From: DATEEW01 sp035273665
Lineage (GTDB): Bacteria > Pseudomonadota > Gammaproteobacteria > Burkholderiales > SG8-39
DNA length: 28,396 nt
Direction: 5' to 3'
Assembly (NCBI GenBank): GCA_035273665.1
Contig: DATEOW010000045.1
Location: 1 to 28,396, forward strand
Part shown: piece after piece, positions 1-7,750 of the stretch
Position numbering within the stretch: the first letter of the stretch is position 1
Layout of the letters: the number at the start of each line of letters is the position of its first letter
Made by a program: the position numbers and the translations under genes
The notes under the pieces: generated by a model
Told to the model about the DNA's origin: nothing
Database searches by the model: none
The model's input: the letters and a program-made list of their open reading frames with translations, nothing else

Positions 1-28
1 TTGATTTCCCAGGCGCTGCGGCGCCGCG

Positions 29-36
29 ATTATAGT
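29..36. promoter_or_regulatory. Overlapping -10-like boxes on both strands before the first gene
   Basis: On the minus strand bases 29-34 read TATAAT, a perfect -10 hexamer pointing out of the window. On the plus strand bases 31-36 read TATAGT, which lies only four bases before the ATG at 41. No good -35 box is visible for either. The minus-strand box would suit a divergent gene left of the window; in related genomes this is often cysS, but that is an inference because the gene is not in view. A 10-bp palindrome, GCGGCGCCGC, lies at 18-27. Confidence 0.35.
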
Positions 37-40
37 CGAT

Positions 41-577
41 ATGCGATCTTTTTCCTTAGCGCTGCTCCTGCTGACCTTGTGTCCCCTGGCAAGCATTGCA
101 GACGACCTGTCCGACGCACAGGCGCTGCTCAAGCGAGGCGAACCGACCCGAGCGCTGCAAAAACTCGAAACCCATATCGCCGCAAAACCCCAAGATGCGC
201 AAGCCCGCTTCCTTCAAGGGGTCGTGCTCACGAAATTGAAGCGCACGGAGGAAGCGAAAGCCGTCTTCCGTCAACTGACCGTCGAATTTCCCGAATTCCC
301 AGAGCCCTACAATAACCTGGCTGTGCTCTATGCGGCATCCGGCAATTTCGATACTGCGCGGCAGGCGCTTGAATCGGCGGTGCGCGCCAATCCAAAGTAC
401 GGTACGGCGCATGAAAATCTCGGCGATATCTATGCACAGCTGGCTCGTAGCGCCTACGATAAAGCAGCCGAACTTGAATCTACGGCGGCGCTTCAGCGCA
501 AGTTGAGGCTGGCGCGTGAACTCGCGGAAGGTGCGCCAGCCGGCAAGGCGCCGATATCTACAGGAAACTCGAAATGA
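41..577 (+). CDS. Exported TPR-repeat protein
   Basis: A 178-residue protein with a short signal peptide (MR followed by a Leu-rich core and an ASIA-DD cleavage region, about residues 1-20). Three to four tetratricopeptide-like helical pairs follow across about residues 22-150, with typical NNLAVLYAASG and ENLGDIYAQLA segments. TPR proteins are scaffolds for protein contacts, so this one probably acts in the periplasm; no catalytic motif is seen. Its stop overlaps the start of the next cyclophilin gene by four bases (ATGA, 574-577), so the two are likely translationally coupled, and a role beside the periplasmic foldase is reasonable. The start was chosen because the signal peptide begins there; no Shine-Dalgarno sequence is evident. 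The protein ends in a Gly/Ala/Pro/Ser-rich tail. Confidence 0.85.
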   Translation: MRSFSLALLLLTLCPLASIADDLSDAQALLKRGEPTRALQKLETHIAAKPQDAQARFLQGVVLTKLKRTEEAKAVFRQLTVEFPEFPEPYNNLAVLYAASGNFDTARQALESAVRANPKYGTAHENLGDIYAQLARSAYDKAAELESTAALQRKLRLARELAEGAPAGKAPISTGNSK

Positions 578-1143
578 AAGCTTTTCTTTTTGTTTTGCTC
601 GCTTTGGCCTCTTCCTTCGCAACTGCGGCCGACCCTCGCGTCGAGCTGAAAACCAACCGCGGCAATATCGTGGTGGAGCTCTATCCTGAAAAAGCACCCC
701 GCTCGGTCGCTAACTTTTTGCAATATGTGAAAGACGGCCATTACAACGGTGTACTGTTTCATCGTGTGATTGACGGATTTATGATTCAGACCGGCGGATT
801 CGATACCCAATTCCAGCAGAAACCGACGCGCCCGCCCATTCAAAACGAAGCGGACAATGGTCTCCCAAATGACCGCTATACCGTTTCGATGGCTCGTTTG
901 CCCGGCGCCCATACCGGCTCCTCGCAGTTCTTTATCAATACGGTCGACAACGCCATGCTTAATTTCAAATCGCGCACCGACAGCGGTTATGGTTATGCTG
1001 TTTTCGGCAAAGTTGTGAGCGGTATGGAGGTGGTCGACCGTATCGCTAAAGTAAAGACGGGACGCATGGGCCCTTATTCCGATGTTCCAATCGAGCCGGT
1101 GGTGCTGGAGAGCGCCACGCTACTCACCCCTCCCCAGCAATAA
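574..1143 (+). CDS. ppiA: Periplasmic peptidyl-prolyl cis-trans isomerase, cyclophilin type
   Basis: A 189-residue cyclophilin that isomerises X-Pro peptide bonds. An N-terminal signal peptide (about residues 1-19, ending ATAA before DPRVEL) sends it to the periplasm. The cyclophilin core is complete: FHRVIDGFMIQ contains the conserved active-site Arg, and SSQFFINTVDN matches the QFFI motif. It is the second gene of the TPR-ppiA-ppiB-lpxH operon, overlapping the TPR gene by four bases and ending nine bases before ppiB. It is clearly paralogous to the next gene: the pair differ mainly in the signal peptide and a few loops, with shared segments such as HRVIDGFMIQ and NEADNGL. The assignment as PpiA rests on export plus family. 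Confidence 0.93.
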   Translation: MKAFLFVLLALASSFATAADPRVELKTNRGNIVVELYPEKAPRSVANFLQYVKDGHYNGVLFHRVIDGFMIQTGGFDTQFQQKPTRPPIQNEADNGLPNDRYTVSMARLPGAHTGSSQFFINTVDNAMLNFKSRTDSGYGYAVFGKVVSGMEVVDRIAKVKTGRMGPYSDVPIEPVVLESATLLTPPQQ

Positions 1144-1152
1144 GGAAAGCAA

Positions 1153-1644
1153 ATGGTCAAACTGCATACCAACCATGGCGTCATCACGCTAGAACTCGAC
1201 GCAGAACGCGCGCCGGAAACAGTCAAGAATTTCCTCGCCTATGTAGAGAGCGGTTTTTTCAACAACACGATCTTTCATCGCGTGATTGACGGGTTCATGA
1301 TCCAAGGCGGCGGATTCGAGCCGGGGATGAAACAGAAACCGACAGAAGCGCCGATCAGGAACGAGGCCGATAACGGTTTGAAAAACGACAAATACACCGT
1401 TGCGATGGCGCGTACCTCGGATCCGCATTCGGCGACTGCCCAATTTTTCATTAATGTGAAGAACAACGATTTTCTTAATTTCACCGCACCGTCGACCCAG
1501 GGCTGGGGTTACGCGGTATTCGGCAAAGTGACCGACGGTAAAGACATCGTCGACAAAATCACCAGCGTACCGACAGGTCGTTCGGGATTTCATCAAGACG
1601 TGCCGACCGAAGATGTGGTCATCGAACGGGCTGAAGTCGTCTAA
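1153..1644 (+). CDS. ppiB: Cytoplasmic peptidyl-prolyl cis-trans isomerase, cyclophilin type
   Basis: A 163-residue cyclophilin with no signal peptide, close to the usual size of PpiB (about 164 residues). It begins directly with the VKLHTNHGVITLEL strand. Core motifs are FHRVIDGFMIQGGGFE, AMARTSDPHSATAQFFIN and WGYAVFGKVTDG, so the active-site Arg and the Gln-Phe-Phe triad are present. The ribosome-binding site AAGGAA lies six bases before the ATG. It sits between the exported paralogue and lpxH, an order that recurs in betaproteobacteria (general knowledge). The arrangement gives one foldase for each side of the inner membrane from a single transcript. Confidence 0.95.
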   Translation: MVKLHTNHGVITLELDAERAPETVKNFLAYVESGFFNNTIFHRVIDGFMIQGGGFEPGMKQKPTEAPIRNEADNGLKNDKYTVAMARTSDPHSATAQFFINVKNNDFLNFTAPSTQGWGYAVFGKVTDGKDIVDKITSVPTGRSGFHQDVPTEDVVIERAEVV

Positions 1645-1646
1645 CG

Positions 1647-2396
1647 TTGGACACGGTCAAACCGGTCCTCTTCGTTTCCGATTTGCATTTGGCCGCCGCA
1701 CGGCCGCAAATCCATCAGACGTTCCTCCGTTTTCTGCAGGAGGAAGCCAGGGAGGCGGCCGCACTCTATATTCTTGGCGATCTCGTGGAATATTGGGTGG
1801 GCGACGAAGACGCCGACGAGGAGTTCAATCGCGGCATCATCGCGGCGATTGCCGCGCTCTCGCAAAGCGGCGTCCCTGTCTACTTGATGCATGGCAATCG
1901 CGATTTCCTGATCGGACGGAAAGCAGCCAAGCGCGCAGGTCTGCAGTTATTGGCCGATCCCACGGTGATCGATCTCTTCGGCCAACGCACGCTGCTCATG
2001 CACGGCGATACCCTATGTACCGATGACCTCGCTTATATGAAAGCGCGAGCGCGCTGGCGCCGCCCCCTTATCCTGCGCGCGTTTCTGGCGATGCCGCTTG
2101 CATTGCGCCGGCGCATCGGCGGCAAACTACGGGCAACAAGCGAACGCACTAAACGCGATACGCCGGCGGCATTGATGGATGTAAATCAACAGGAAGTCGA
2201 GCGCGTGCTCAGAGCGAATGCATATCCGCGCCTGATCCACGGCCATACGCATCGACCGGCGCGCCATCTGCACCAACTTGATGGCAATCAGTGCGAGCGC
2301 TGGGTCCTTGGGGACTGGTATCAAAGCGGCAGCTATCTGCGCTGCGATGCACAGGGCTGCCGCTCCGTCGCGCTTTTAAATCAGGCCGCGCTTTAA
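1647..2396 (+). CDS. lpxH: UDP-2,3-diacylglucosamine diphosphatase
   Basis: A 249-residue calcineurin-like phosphoesterase that cleaves UDP-2,3-diacylglucosamine to lipid X and UMP, the fourth step of lipid A synthesis, at the cytoplasmic face of the inner membrane. All metal-binding blocks are visible in order: SDLHL (residues 11-15), GDLVEYW (45-51), HGNRDF, LMHGDT and HGHTHRPA. The start is TTG, two bases after the ppiB stop; there is no in-frame ATG before the first motif, so TTG is the only sensible start. No strong Shine-Dalgarno sequence is seen, so coupling to ppiB is likely. Its TAA stop lies in a TTAA shared with the convergent metZ stop, and no separate terminator is visible. Confidence 0.95.
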   Translation: MDTVKPVLFVSDLHLAAARPQIHQTFLRFLQEEAREAAALYILGDLVEYWVGDEDADEEFNRGIIAAIAALSQSGVPVYLMHGNRDFLIGRKAAKRAGLQLLADPTVIDLFGQRTLLMHGDTLCTDDLAYMKARARWRRPLILRAFLAMPLALRRRIGGKLRATSERTKRDTPAALMDVNQQEVERVLRANAYPRLIHGHTHRPARHLHQLDGNQCERWVLGDWYQSGSYLRCDAQGCRSVALLNQAAL

Positions 2397-3574
2397 CCTA
2401 AGCCGCGCTGTAGATCACGCTGCAGATCCGTTATTGCGTCCAGCCCCACGGCGACACGCAAAAGCCCGTCGTTGATTCCCGCCGCCGCACGCGCTTCCGG
2501 ACTGATACGGCCATGTGTCGTGCTGGCCGGATGGGTGATCGTGGTGCGGGTATCGCCCAAATTCGCAGTGATGGAAATCAGCTTCGTCTCGTCGATCACC
2601 CGCCAAGCCGCCTCTTTACCGCCCTTCACCTCAAAGGAAACAATCGCGCCGCCGGCACGCTGCTGTTTTTTCGCCAGCGCATACTGTGGATGCGATTCCA
2701 GGCCGGGGTAGTACACACGATCCACATTTGGATGCTTCTCCAGCCATTGCGCGAGTTGCAAGGCGTTGGCCGATTGCGCGTCCATGCGTAGCCTCAAGGT
2801 ATCCAAGCCCTTCAGCATGATCCATGCATTGAACGGCGATAGACAAGGACCCGCCGTGCGCAAAAACGCGCCGATCTGTTCAGTGATCAACTCCTTTGGC
2901 CCGGCTAAGGCACCGCCTAAGACACGACCCTGGCCATCGATATATTTGGTGGCCGAATGCAGCACGATATCCGCACCGAACTCGAGAGGGCGCTGCAAAG
3001 CCGGCGTGCAAAGGCAATTATCGACAACCAATAAAGCGCCCGCTCCTTTCGCCACGTTTTTAAGCGCCGCGATATCGAAGACCTCGGTTAAGGGATTGGA
3101 CGGCGTCTCCAAATAAAAGAGCTTGGTATTCGGCTTCACCGCGCGCTGCCATGCCTCCGGATCGACGCTCGACACCCATGTGGTGTCAATGCCGAATTTG
3201 GAGAGGATGCCGCCAAACAAAGTGATCGTCGCACCGAAGACACCGGAGGAAGATACGATGTGGTCGCCCGACTTCAACAATCCCATGGTTACGGCAAGAA
3301 TGGCAGACATCCCGGACGATGTAGCGACGCACGCTTCAGCGCCTTCCAGTGCCGCAAGTCGATCCGTAAACATCGAGATCGTCGGGTTACTGAAACGCGA
3401 GTAGACCGGGCCCTCCTCCTGATTGGCGAACCGGGCAGCCGCCTGCGCAGCACTCTTGAACTTGAAGCTCGAGCTCAGAAACAGCGCTTCGGAGTGTTCA
3501 TTGAATTGACTGCGCACGGTGCCCGCCCGTACGGCCAGTGTGTCGAAATCGTAGTCGCTAAAATCTTCGTTCAT
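2393..3574 (-). CDS. metZ: O-succinylhomoserine sulfhydrylase
   Basis: A 393-residue PLP enzyme of the Cys/Met metabolism family, which joins O-succinylhomoserine with sulfide to give homocysteine (direct sulfhydrylation route to Met). The PLP Schiff-base lysine is in HSATKYIDGQGR (Lys210). Other family marks are YSRFSNPT, TSSGMSAI, the YLETPSNP loop and VVDNCLCTP, where metB-type proteins usually have NTF. The tail matches MetZ, with SLGD-like NLGDTRTTITHPASTTH. The position downstream of purF matches betaproteobacterial metZ. A GAGAG ribosome-binding site lies about eight bases before the ATG. The gene is separated from purF by a terminator, so it probably has its own promoter or is controlled by readthrough. 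Cystathionine gamma-synthase is the main alternative by fold, but context and length favour MetZ. Confidence 0.93.
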   Translation of the reverse strand: MNEDFSDYDFDTLAVRAGTVRSQFNEHSEALFLSSSFKFKSAAQAAARFANQEEGPVYSRFSNPTISMFTDRLAALEGAEACVATSSGMSAILAVTMGLLKSGDHIVSSSGVFGATITLFGGILSKFGIDTTWVSSVDPEAWQRAVKPNTKLFYLETPSNPLTEVFDIAALKNVAKGAGALLVVDNCLCTPALQRPLEFGADIVLHSATKYIDGQGRVLGGALAGPKELITEQIGAFLRTAGPCLSPFNAWIMLKGLDTLRLRMDAQSANALQLAQWLEKHPNVDRVYYPGLESHPQYALAKKQQRAGGAIVSFEVKGGKEAAWRVIDETKLISITANLGDTRTTITHPASTTHGRISPEARAAAGINDGLLRVAVGLDAITDLQRDLQRGLG

Positions 3575-3883
3575 ATTGACGTCTCTCGTTTAACCACTCT
3601 GCTCTTCGATTGGCATTTCAACTACCGTCATCGCAACTCACGCATACCGGCTTCCATACTCGCGCCTTGCCCGAGTGCGCGGTCCATCCTCGTGCGCTTC
3701 ATGAGGTAAATAAAAAACCCGCTCTGCCTGAGGCTAGAACGGGTTCGGGGCAGCTCACGCTGCGGTACGCGCCACGCTTTAGCCGTATTTGTTTTTCTCC
3801 GCCGGATTCCGGTTGAGGCGCCCGCAAGCTGTTACTCAAATCGGCGCAGACGAAACTTAACGCGCGAGGCGCCGGCTTGTCAA
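3575..3883 (-). other. 309-base purF-metZ spacer with foldable RNA-like region
   Basis: No convincing protein gene is present. Read on the minus strand, a perfect TTGACA (3878-3883) directly follows the purF stop, but the best -10 at 17-18 bases (TTAAGT or TAAGTT) is weak. The RNA beyond it can form a long interrupted stem: CAGCT, GCGG and GCGCC on the 5' side pair with GGCGC, CCGC and AGCTG on the 3' side. Overlapping this is a GCAGC-GTGA-GCTGC hairpin with a GNRA-type loop (plus 3752-3765). The terminator at 3708-3745 follows. The last 130 bases before metZ hold an ACTCG/CGAGT short stem and nothing else I recognise. It may be an attenuator leader of metZ, a small RNA, or just a purF 3' untranslated region. 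It does not match any riboswitch consensus I can recall. Confidence 0.4.
3708..3745 (-). terminator. Rho-independent terminator downstream of purF
   Basis: On the minus strand AACCCG (3740-3745 on the plus) pairs with CGGGTT (3716-3721). Inside the stem GCC-TCA-GGC forms the tip. The stem runs straight into TTTTTTATTT. This is a canonical hairpin plus T-tract and would stop transcripts coming from purF before metZ. Confidence 0.85.
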
Positions 3884-5374
3884 TCAGGCGGCCTGGTCTT
3901 CCGTTTCTTCGCCGCGCCTGGCGTCCCGACGGGTCTCCACTTCGGCCAGGTATTCGGTCGTAATATCGCCGGTAATGTAGTTACCGTCGAAACAGGAGGT
4001 TTCAAAACCCTTCAACGCGGGATTGAGTTCGCGCACCGATTCAATGAGCGCATCGAGGTCCTGGTAAATCACCGCGTCGGCGCAAATCTCTCGCGCGATT
4101 TCTTCTTCGGTCCGATTGGTGGCAAGCAGTTCGTGACGAGTAGGCATATCAATGCCATAGACATTAGGGAAACGCACCGGCGGGGCTGCCGATGCAAAGT
4201 AGACCTTCTTCGCACCTGCTTCACGCGCCATCTGCACGATCTCGCGGCTGGTGGTGCCCCGAACGATGGAATCGTCCACGATCAGGACGTTTTTATCTTT
4301 GAACTCGAGGCCGATGGCATTGAGTTTTTGGCGCACCGATTTTTTGCGCACACCTTGACCCGGCATGATGAAGGTTCGCCCGATATAGCGGTTTTTTACA
4401 AAACCTTCGCGATACAGCACACCCAAGCCCTGCGCCAACTCCATCGCGATCGGCCGGCTGGTATCGGGGACTGGAATAACCACGTCGATGTCGATATGTG
4501 AAAACTCTTTGCGGATTTTCTCTGCCAGATGACGGCCCATATGCAGACGCGCTTCATAGACCGATACCCCGTCGATCAAAGAATCCGGGCGCGCCAGATA
4601 GACGTGTTCGAAAATACAAGGCATGAGGCGCGCATCCGGCACGCACTGTTTCGTATGGAAGACCCCGTTCATATCTACGAGGATGGCTTCGCCGGGCGCA
4701 ACATCGCGCTCAACGTGGAAGCTCAGCGCATCCAGCGCGACGCTTTCGGAAGCCAGCATCCACTCGGGACCTTGCGGCGTATCGTTGCGGCCGATCACGA
4801 GCGGGCGAATCCCATGCGGATCGCGAAAGCCGAGCATTCCCACACCCGCAATCATGGCAACGACCGCGTAAGCGCCGCGGCAACGTCGATACACATTGCT
4901 GATCGCTTTGAAAACGGTTGCCGGATCGAGCTTATAACCGGAGGCGGCCAGTTCGAGTTCGTGCGCCAATACATTCAGCAGCACTTCAGAGTCGGAATTC
5001 GTATTGATGTGGCGCAGATCCAGCCGGAACATTTCTTCCTTGAGCTGATCCGCGTTGGTGAGATTGCCGTTATGGCCCAAGACCAAACCAAAGGGCGAGT
5101 TCACATAGAATGGTTGCGCTTCGCCCGCATTCGCGGCGGAACCGGCGGTGGGGTAACGGCAATGCGCGATGCCCATGTTACCGGGCAAGGAGCGCATGTC
5201 GCGCGTGCGGAAAACATCGCGCACCAATCCCGGCCCCTTGTGCATATGAAAGGCCTTACCTTCGGAGGTGACGATCCCGGCCGCATCTTGGCCACGATGC
5301 TGTAGCACCAACAAGCCGTCATAAAGCAGCTGATTAACCGGCCCCTTGGCGACAACGCCTACGACTCCGCACAT
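3884..5374 (-). CDS. purF: Amidophosphoribosyltransferase
   Basis: A 496-residue enzyme that makes 5-phosphoribosylamine from PRPP and glutamine, the committed step of purine synthesis. The N-terminal Ntn-type glutaminase begins MCGVVGVV, so Cys2 becomes the nucleophile after Met removal; HRGQDAAGI and GHNGNL are the glutaminase loops. The C-terminal phosphoribosyltransferase half carries the PRPP signature VLIVDDSIVRGTTS (about 363-376), and VIPVPDTSR is also typical. Length is normal for the family. cvpA lies 33 bases upstream, the same cvpA-purF pairing as in E. coli. A GAGACGGA stretch upstream of the ATG can serve as ribosome-binding site. A terminator follows the gene by about 140 bases. 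Confidence 0.97.
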   Translation of the reverse strand: MCGVVGVVAKGPVNQLLYDGLLVLQHRGQDAAGIVTSEGKAFHMHKGPGLVRDVFRTRDMRSLPGNMGIAHCRYPTAGSAANAGEAQPFYVNSPFGLVLGHNGNLTNADQLKEEMFRLDLRHINTNSDSEVLLNVLAHELELAASGYKLDPATVFKAISNVYRRCRGAYAVVAMIAGVGMLGFRDPHGIRPLVIGRNDTPQGPEWMLASESVALDALSFHVERDVAPGEAILVDMNGVFHTKQCVPDARLMPCIFEHVYLARPDSLIDGVSVYEARLHMGRHLAEKIRKEFSHIDIDVVIPVPDTSRPIAMELAQGLGVLYREGFVKNRYIGRTFIMPGQGVRKKSVRQKLNAIGLEFKDKNVLIVDDSIVRGTTSREIVQMAREAGAKKVYFASAAPPVRFPNVYGIDMPTRHELLATNRTEEEIAREICADAVIYQDLDALIESVRELNPALKGFETSCFDGNYITGDITTEYLAEVETRRDARRGEETEDQAA

Positions 5375-5407
5375 AAAATCCGTCTCTTTCGCTCAGTCCA
5401 GTTCAGT

Positions 5408-5899
5408 TCAGTCATAGCGCATTCGCGCCGCAATGGCTTGCGGCAAATAAGGCCTAAGGGCAAGGGCCGCCGTTTCGAAGGGACCGCTCAAGGCCGCATC
5501 GCGCCATACAGCGCTTTTCACAAAGCCGGTCAGTCCAATCAATATCGTGCAAACCAGCAAAACGAGTAGACCGCGTCCAAGCCCAAATATTGCGCCCATT
5601 GAGCGATCAATCAAGCCCAAGCCTACCGCATGCACGGCTTTTGCCACCAATAAGGCGATCAGGCCGGCAATCAGAGAAATCACCACGAAAATACCTACCG
5701 CTGCGATTAATTGGCGGCCGAGCGGCGTGATGAAATCTTGAGGTAACCACAGCGCCACGCTCGGCGCAAACTGCGCGGCCAAGAATAAGGCGGCGACCCA
5801 GCCAACCAGCGATAGCACTTCGCGTACGAGCCCTCGCCATAATCCAATCAGGATCGATAAACCAAGGACCGCAAGGGCCGCATAATCCACCCAGGTCAT
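5408..5899 (-). CDS. cvpA: CvpA family inner-membrane protein
   Basis: A 163-residue membrane protein with four predicted hydrophobic segments (about residues 5-22, 30-47, 62-88 and 100-124). It has the family start MTWVDYAALAVLGLSILIG and the GLVREVLSLVGW segment. CvpA is known from colicin V export and envelope stress tolerance, but its molecular function is unsettled. The start overlaps the stop of the SPOR gene by four bases (ATGA at 5896-5899), so translation is probably coupled. purF follows by 33 bases, and that spacer contains a short tandem of CTGAA/CTGGA-like units of no obvious function. Confidence 0.93.
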   Translation of the reverse strand: MTWVDYAALAVLGLSILIGLWRGLVREVLSLVGWVAALFLAAQFAPSVALWLPQDFITPLGRQLIAAVGIFVVISLIAGLIALLVAKAVHAVGLGLIDRSMGAIFGLGRGLLVLLVCTILIGLTGFVKSAVWRDAALSGPFETAALALRPYLPQAIAARMRYD

Positions 5900-6465
5900 C
5901 GAACGGTGACGGCCCCCGGGTGAACGCCTAGCTCCTGCAACTTCGCTCTTGCCTTCTCGGCGGCTTCTCTGGATGCGAACGGTCCAGCGCGTACACGCGT
6001 TTGTTCGCCGGAAGGCGTTTTCACCGGTTCTGTGAACGTTTTGATGCCGGCCTTACCGACCTTGCTCTGGAGCTGTTTGACATTGTCTTTTTTCGACAAG
6101 GTTGCCAGAGCGATGATGTAAGTGCTTTGTGAGTTCGCAGCGGGGGCAGGCGACGGCTTAAGGTCCGCCGTCGGCGCTGAAGGCGTTGTTGCAGCGGGCG
6201 GGGTTGCCGGCTCCTCCGGTTGAGCCGGTTCAGGCGACTGCACAGGCACCGGCTCCGGCTCCACGGTAGGAGCGGGCGGCGGCGGCAAAACGCGGCTCCC
6301 TTCCTGCTTCGGGATTTCAACGTTCAAGGTCGTTGTGACGGGCTTCGGTTCCAGGTCCATGACTAGCGGCGGCACAATCACCAGAAAAAGTACGAGCGCG
6401 ATTGCGCCGACCAGCCGACGCCTCGCCCGCCGTCTGAGATCCAAAGCCTCGTTTTGGGTTGCCAT
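5896..6465 (-). CDS. SPOR-domain membrane protein, DedD-like
   Basis: A 189-residue bitopic protein: a basic N-terminus with an RRRARRR cluster, one transmembrane helix (about 19-37), a Pro/Ala/Glu-rich periplasmic linker (about 50-110) and a C-terminal SPOR domain (about 112-189). SPOR domains bind denuded glycan strands at the division septum, so a cell-division role is likely, as for E. coli DedD, which also lies between folC and cvpA. The segment AGPFASREAAEKARAKL is typical SPOR. The start follows the folC stop by seven bases, with an AAGGCGGA ribosome-binding site overlapping that stop. The symbol dedD is plausible from position but the sequence is divergent, so I leave it empty. Confidence 0.88.
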   Translation of the reverse strand: MATQNEALDLRRRARRRLVGAIALVLFLVIVPPLVMDLEPKPVTTTLNVEIPKQEGSRVLPPPPAPTVEPEPVPVQSPEPAQPEEPATPPAATTPSAPTADLKPSPAPAANSQSTYIIALATLSKKDNVKQLQSKVGKAGIKTFTEPVKTPSGEQTRVRAGPFASREAAEKARAKLQELGVHPGAVTVR

Positions 6466-6472
6466 ATCCGCC

Positions 6473-7750
6473 TTAAGAATGCCCGTGCACTTGCATTACG
6501 TCGGCCACGGTAAAGAAGGAACCGAAGACCAAAATTCTATCATCCTGCCGCGCCTTGGCCTTTGCGGACGCATAAGCCGCCCGCGGCGTTTCATGTCGTT
6601 CCACATCCCCGCCCACTTGCGCTTCCGCTATGGCCTGAGCAAGCTCGTCTGCCTTTGCCCCCCGCGGATTATCGAGTGTCGCGACATACCAGTGATCGAT
6701 ACGGCCGCGTAGTTGTTCGAACACACCGCGCAAATCCTTGTCGCGCAACATGCCGACGACGGCAAATGTTGTTTTGAAAAAACCCATGTTCGATAAATTG
6801 TCCGCCAATACTTTGGCCGCATGTGGATTGTGTCCAACATCGAGAACGACGGCAGGTCGGCCCGGCAAGACCTGAAAACGCCCGGGCAGCTCTGCCCGCA
6901 GTAATCCTTGCCGAACGTCCTGCGCGCTCACCGGCAACCGATCGCGCATCGCTTCCAACGCAGCCAAACAGGCGGAGGCATTGAAGAGCTGATTCGCTCC
7001 ACGCAGACGAGGATAGGGTAACCCGCTTCGTTTGCCCAGACGGCTACCGAAAAGCCATTGCTGCTTGTCGGACGCTTCGAAGCCGAAATCGCGGCCGATC
7101 AACTGCAAATCCGCGGCGATCTCCTTGGCATAGTCGATTACGCTTTGCGGTGGATCGGTGTCGGTGCAGATTGCCGGTTTATTCGCTCTGAAAATATGCG
7201 CCTTTTCCCAGCCGATTTTCTCTCGCGTGTCGCCTAGATAATCCATGTGATCCATCGCGACGCTGGTCAGCACAGAACAATCGGGCTCGAAAACGTTGAC
7301 CGCATCAAGCCGACCGCCCAGACCAACTTCGAGAACCAGGGCATCGAGCTTCGCTCGAGAAAAACTCACCCAAGCGGCGAGCGTGGCGAACTCGAAATAG
7401 GTGAGTTGCGTCCGGCCGCGCGCGGCTTCCACCGCGCTAAATCCGTCGACGATGCTTTCGTCGCCGGCATCGCGCGCGTCGATACGCACGCGTTCGTTAT
7501 AGCGAAGAAGATGTGGCGACAAATACTTACCCACACGGTATCCGGCCGCTTGCAGAACCGCCTCGATCATCGTGCAGGTTGACCCCTTGCCATTGGTGCC
7601 GCCCACGATAAAAAGCGGACAGAACTTGGCGATATCGAGACGATCGAGCACCTCTCGCACACGATCCAAACCCATGTCGATCGTGGCCGGGTGCAACCGT
7701 TCTATATAGCCGAGCCAACCCGGCAGATCGTGCGGCAGCGTTGCGCTCAA
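6473..7750 (-). CDS. folC: Bifunctional folylpolyglutamate synthase / dihydrofolate synthase
   Basis: A 425-residue Mur-ligase-like enzyme that adds glutamate to dihydropteroate and to reduced folates in the cytoplasm. The ATP-binding P-loop GGTNGKGST is at about residues 50-58. The second ATP-domain motif TSVAMDHMDYLGDT, the KPAICTD region, and GRFQVLPGRPAVVLDVGHNPHA in the C-terminal domain are all present, and the length is typical. The start is TTG, overlapping the accD stop as TTGA (7747-7750); no in-frame ATG occurs before Met26, which is too late. accD-folC adjacency is conserved in proteobacteria and fits translational coupling. Confidence 0.96.
   Translation of the reverse strand: MSATLPHDLPGWLGYIERLHPATIDMGLDRVREVLDRLDIAKFCPLFIVGGTNGKGSTCTMIEAVLQAAGYRVGKYLSPHLLRYNERVRIDARDAGDESIVDGFSAVEAARGRTQLTYFEFATLAAWVSFSRAKLDALVLEVGLGGRLDAVNVFEPDCSVLTSVAMDHMDYLGDTREKIGWEKAHIFRANKPAICTDTDPPQSVIDYAKEIAADLQLIGRDFGFEASDKQQWLFGSRLGKRSGLPYPRLRGANQLFNASACLAALEAMRDRLPVSAQDVRQGLLRAELPGRFQVLPGRPAVVLDVGHNPHAAKVLADNLSNMGFFKTTFAVVGMLRDKDLRGVFEQLRGRIDHWYVATLDNPRGAKADELAQAIAEAQVGGDVERHETPRAAYASAKAKARQDDRILVFGSFFTVADVMQVHGHS

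Noticed and set aside
3575..3720. SAM-type riboswitch directly before metZ
   Set aside because: I could not find the conserved SAM-II or SAM-I segments in the 145 bases before the metZ start; only short stems are present.
3610..3816. 68-codon plus-strand frame in the purF-metZ spacer
   Set aside because: No ribosome-binding site, no motif, and it runs against a terminator and structured sequence of the other strand.
4529..5305. 258-codon open frame on the plus strand, antisense to purF
   Set aside because: It lies wholly within purF, has no recognisable motif, and its His/Arg-rich composition is what antisense reading of a GC-rich gene produces.
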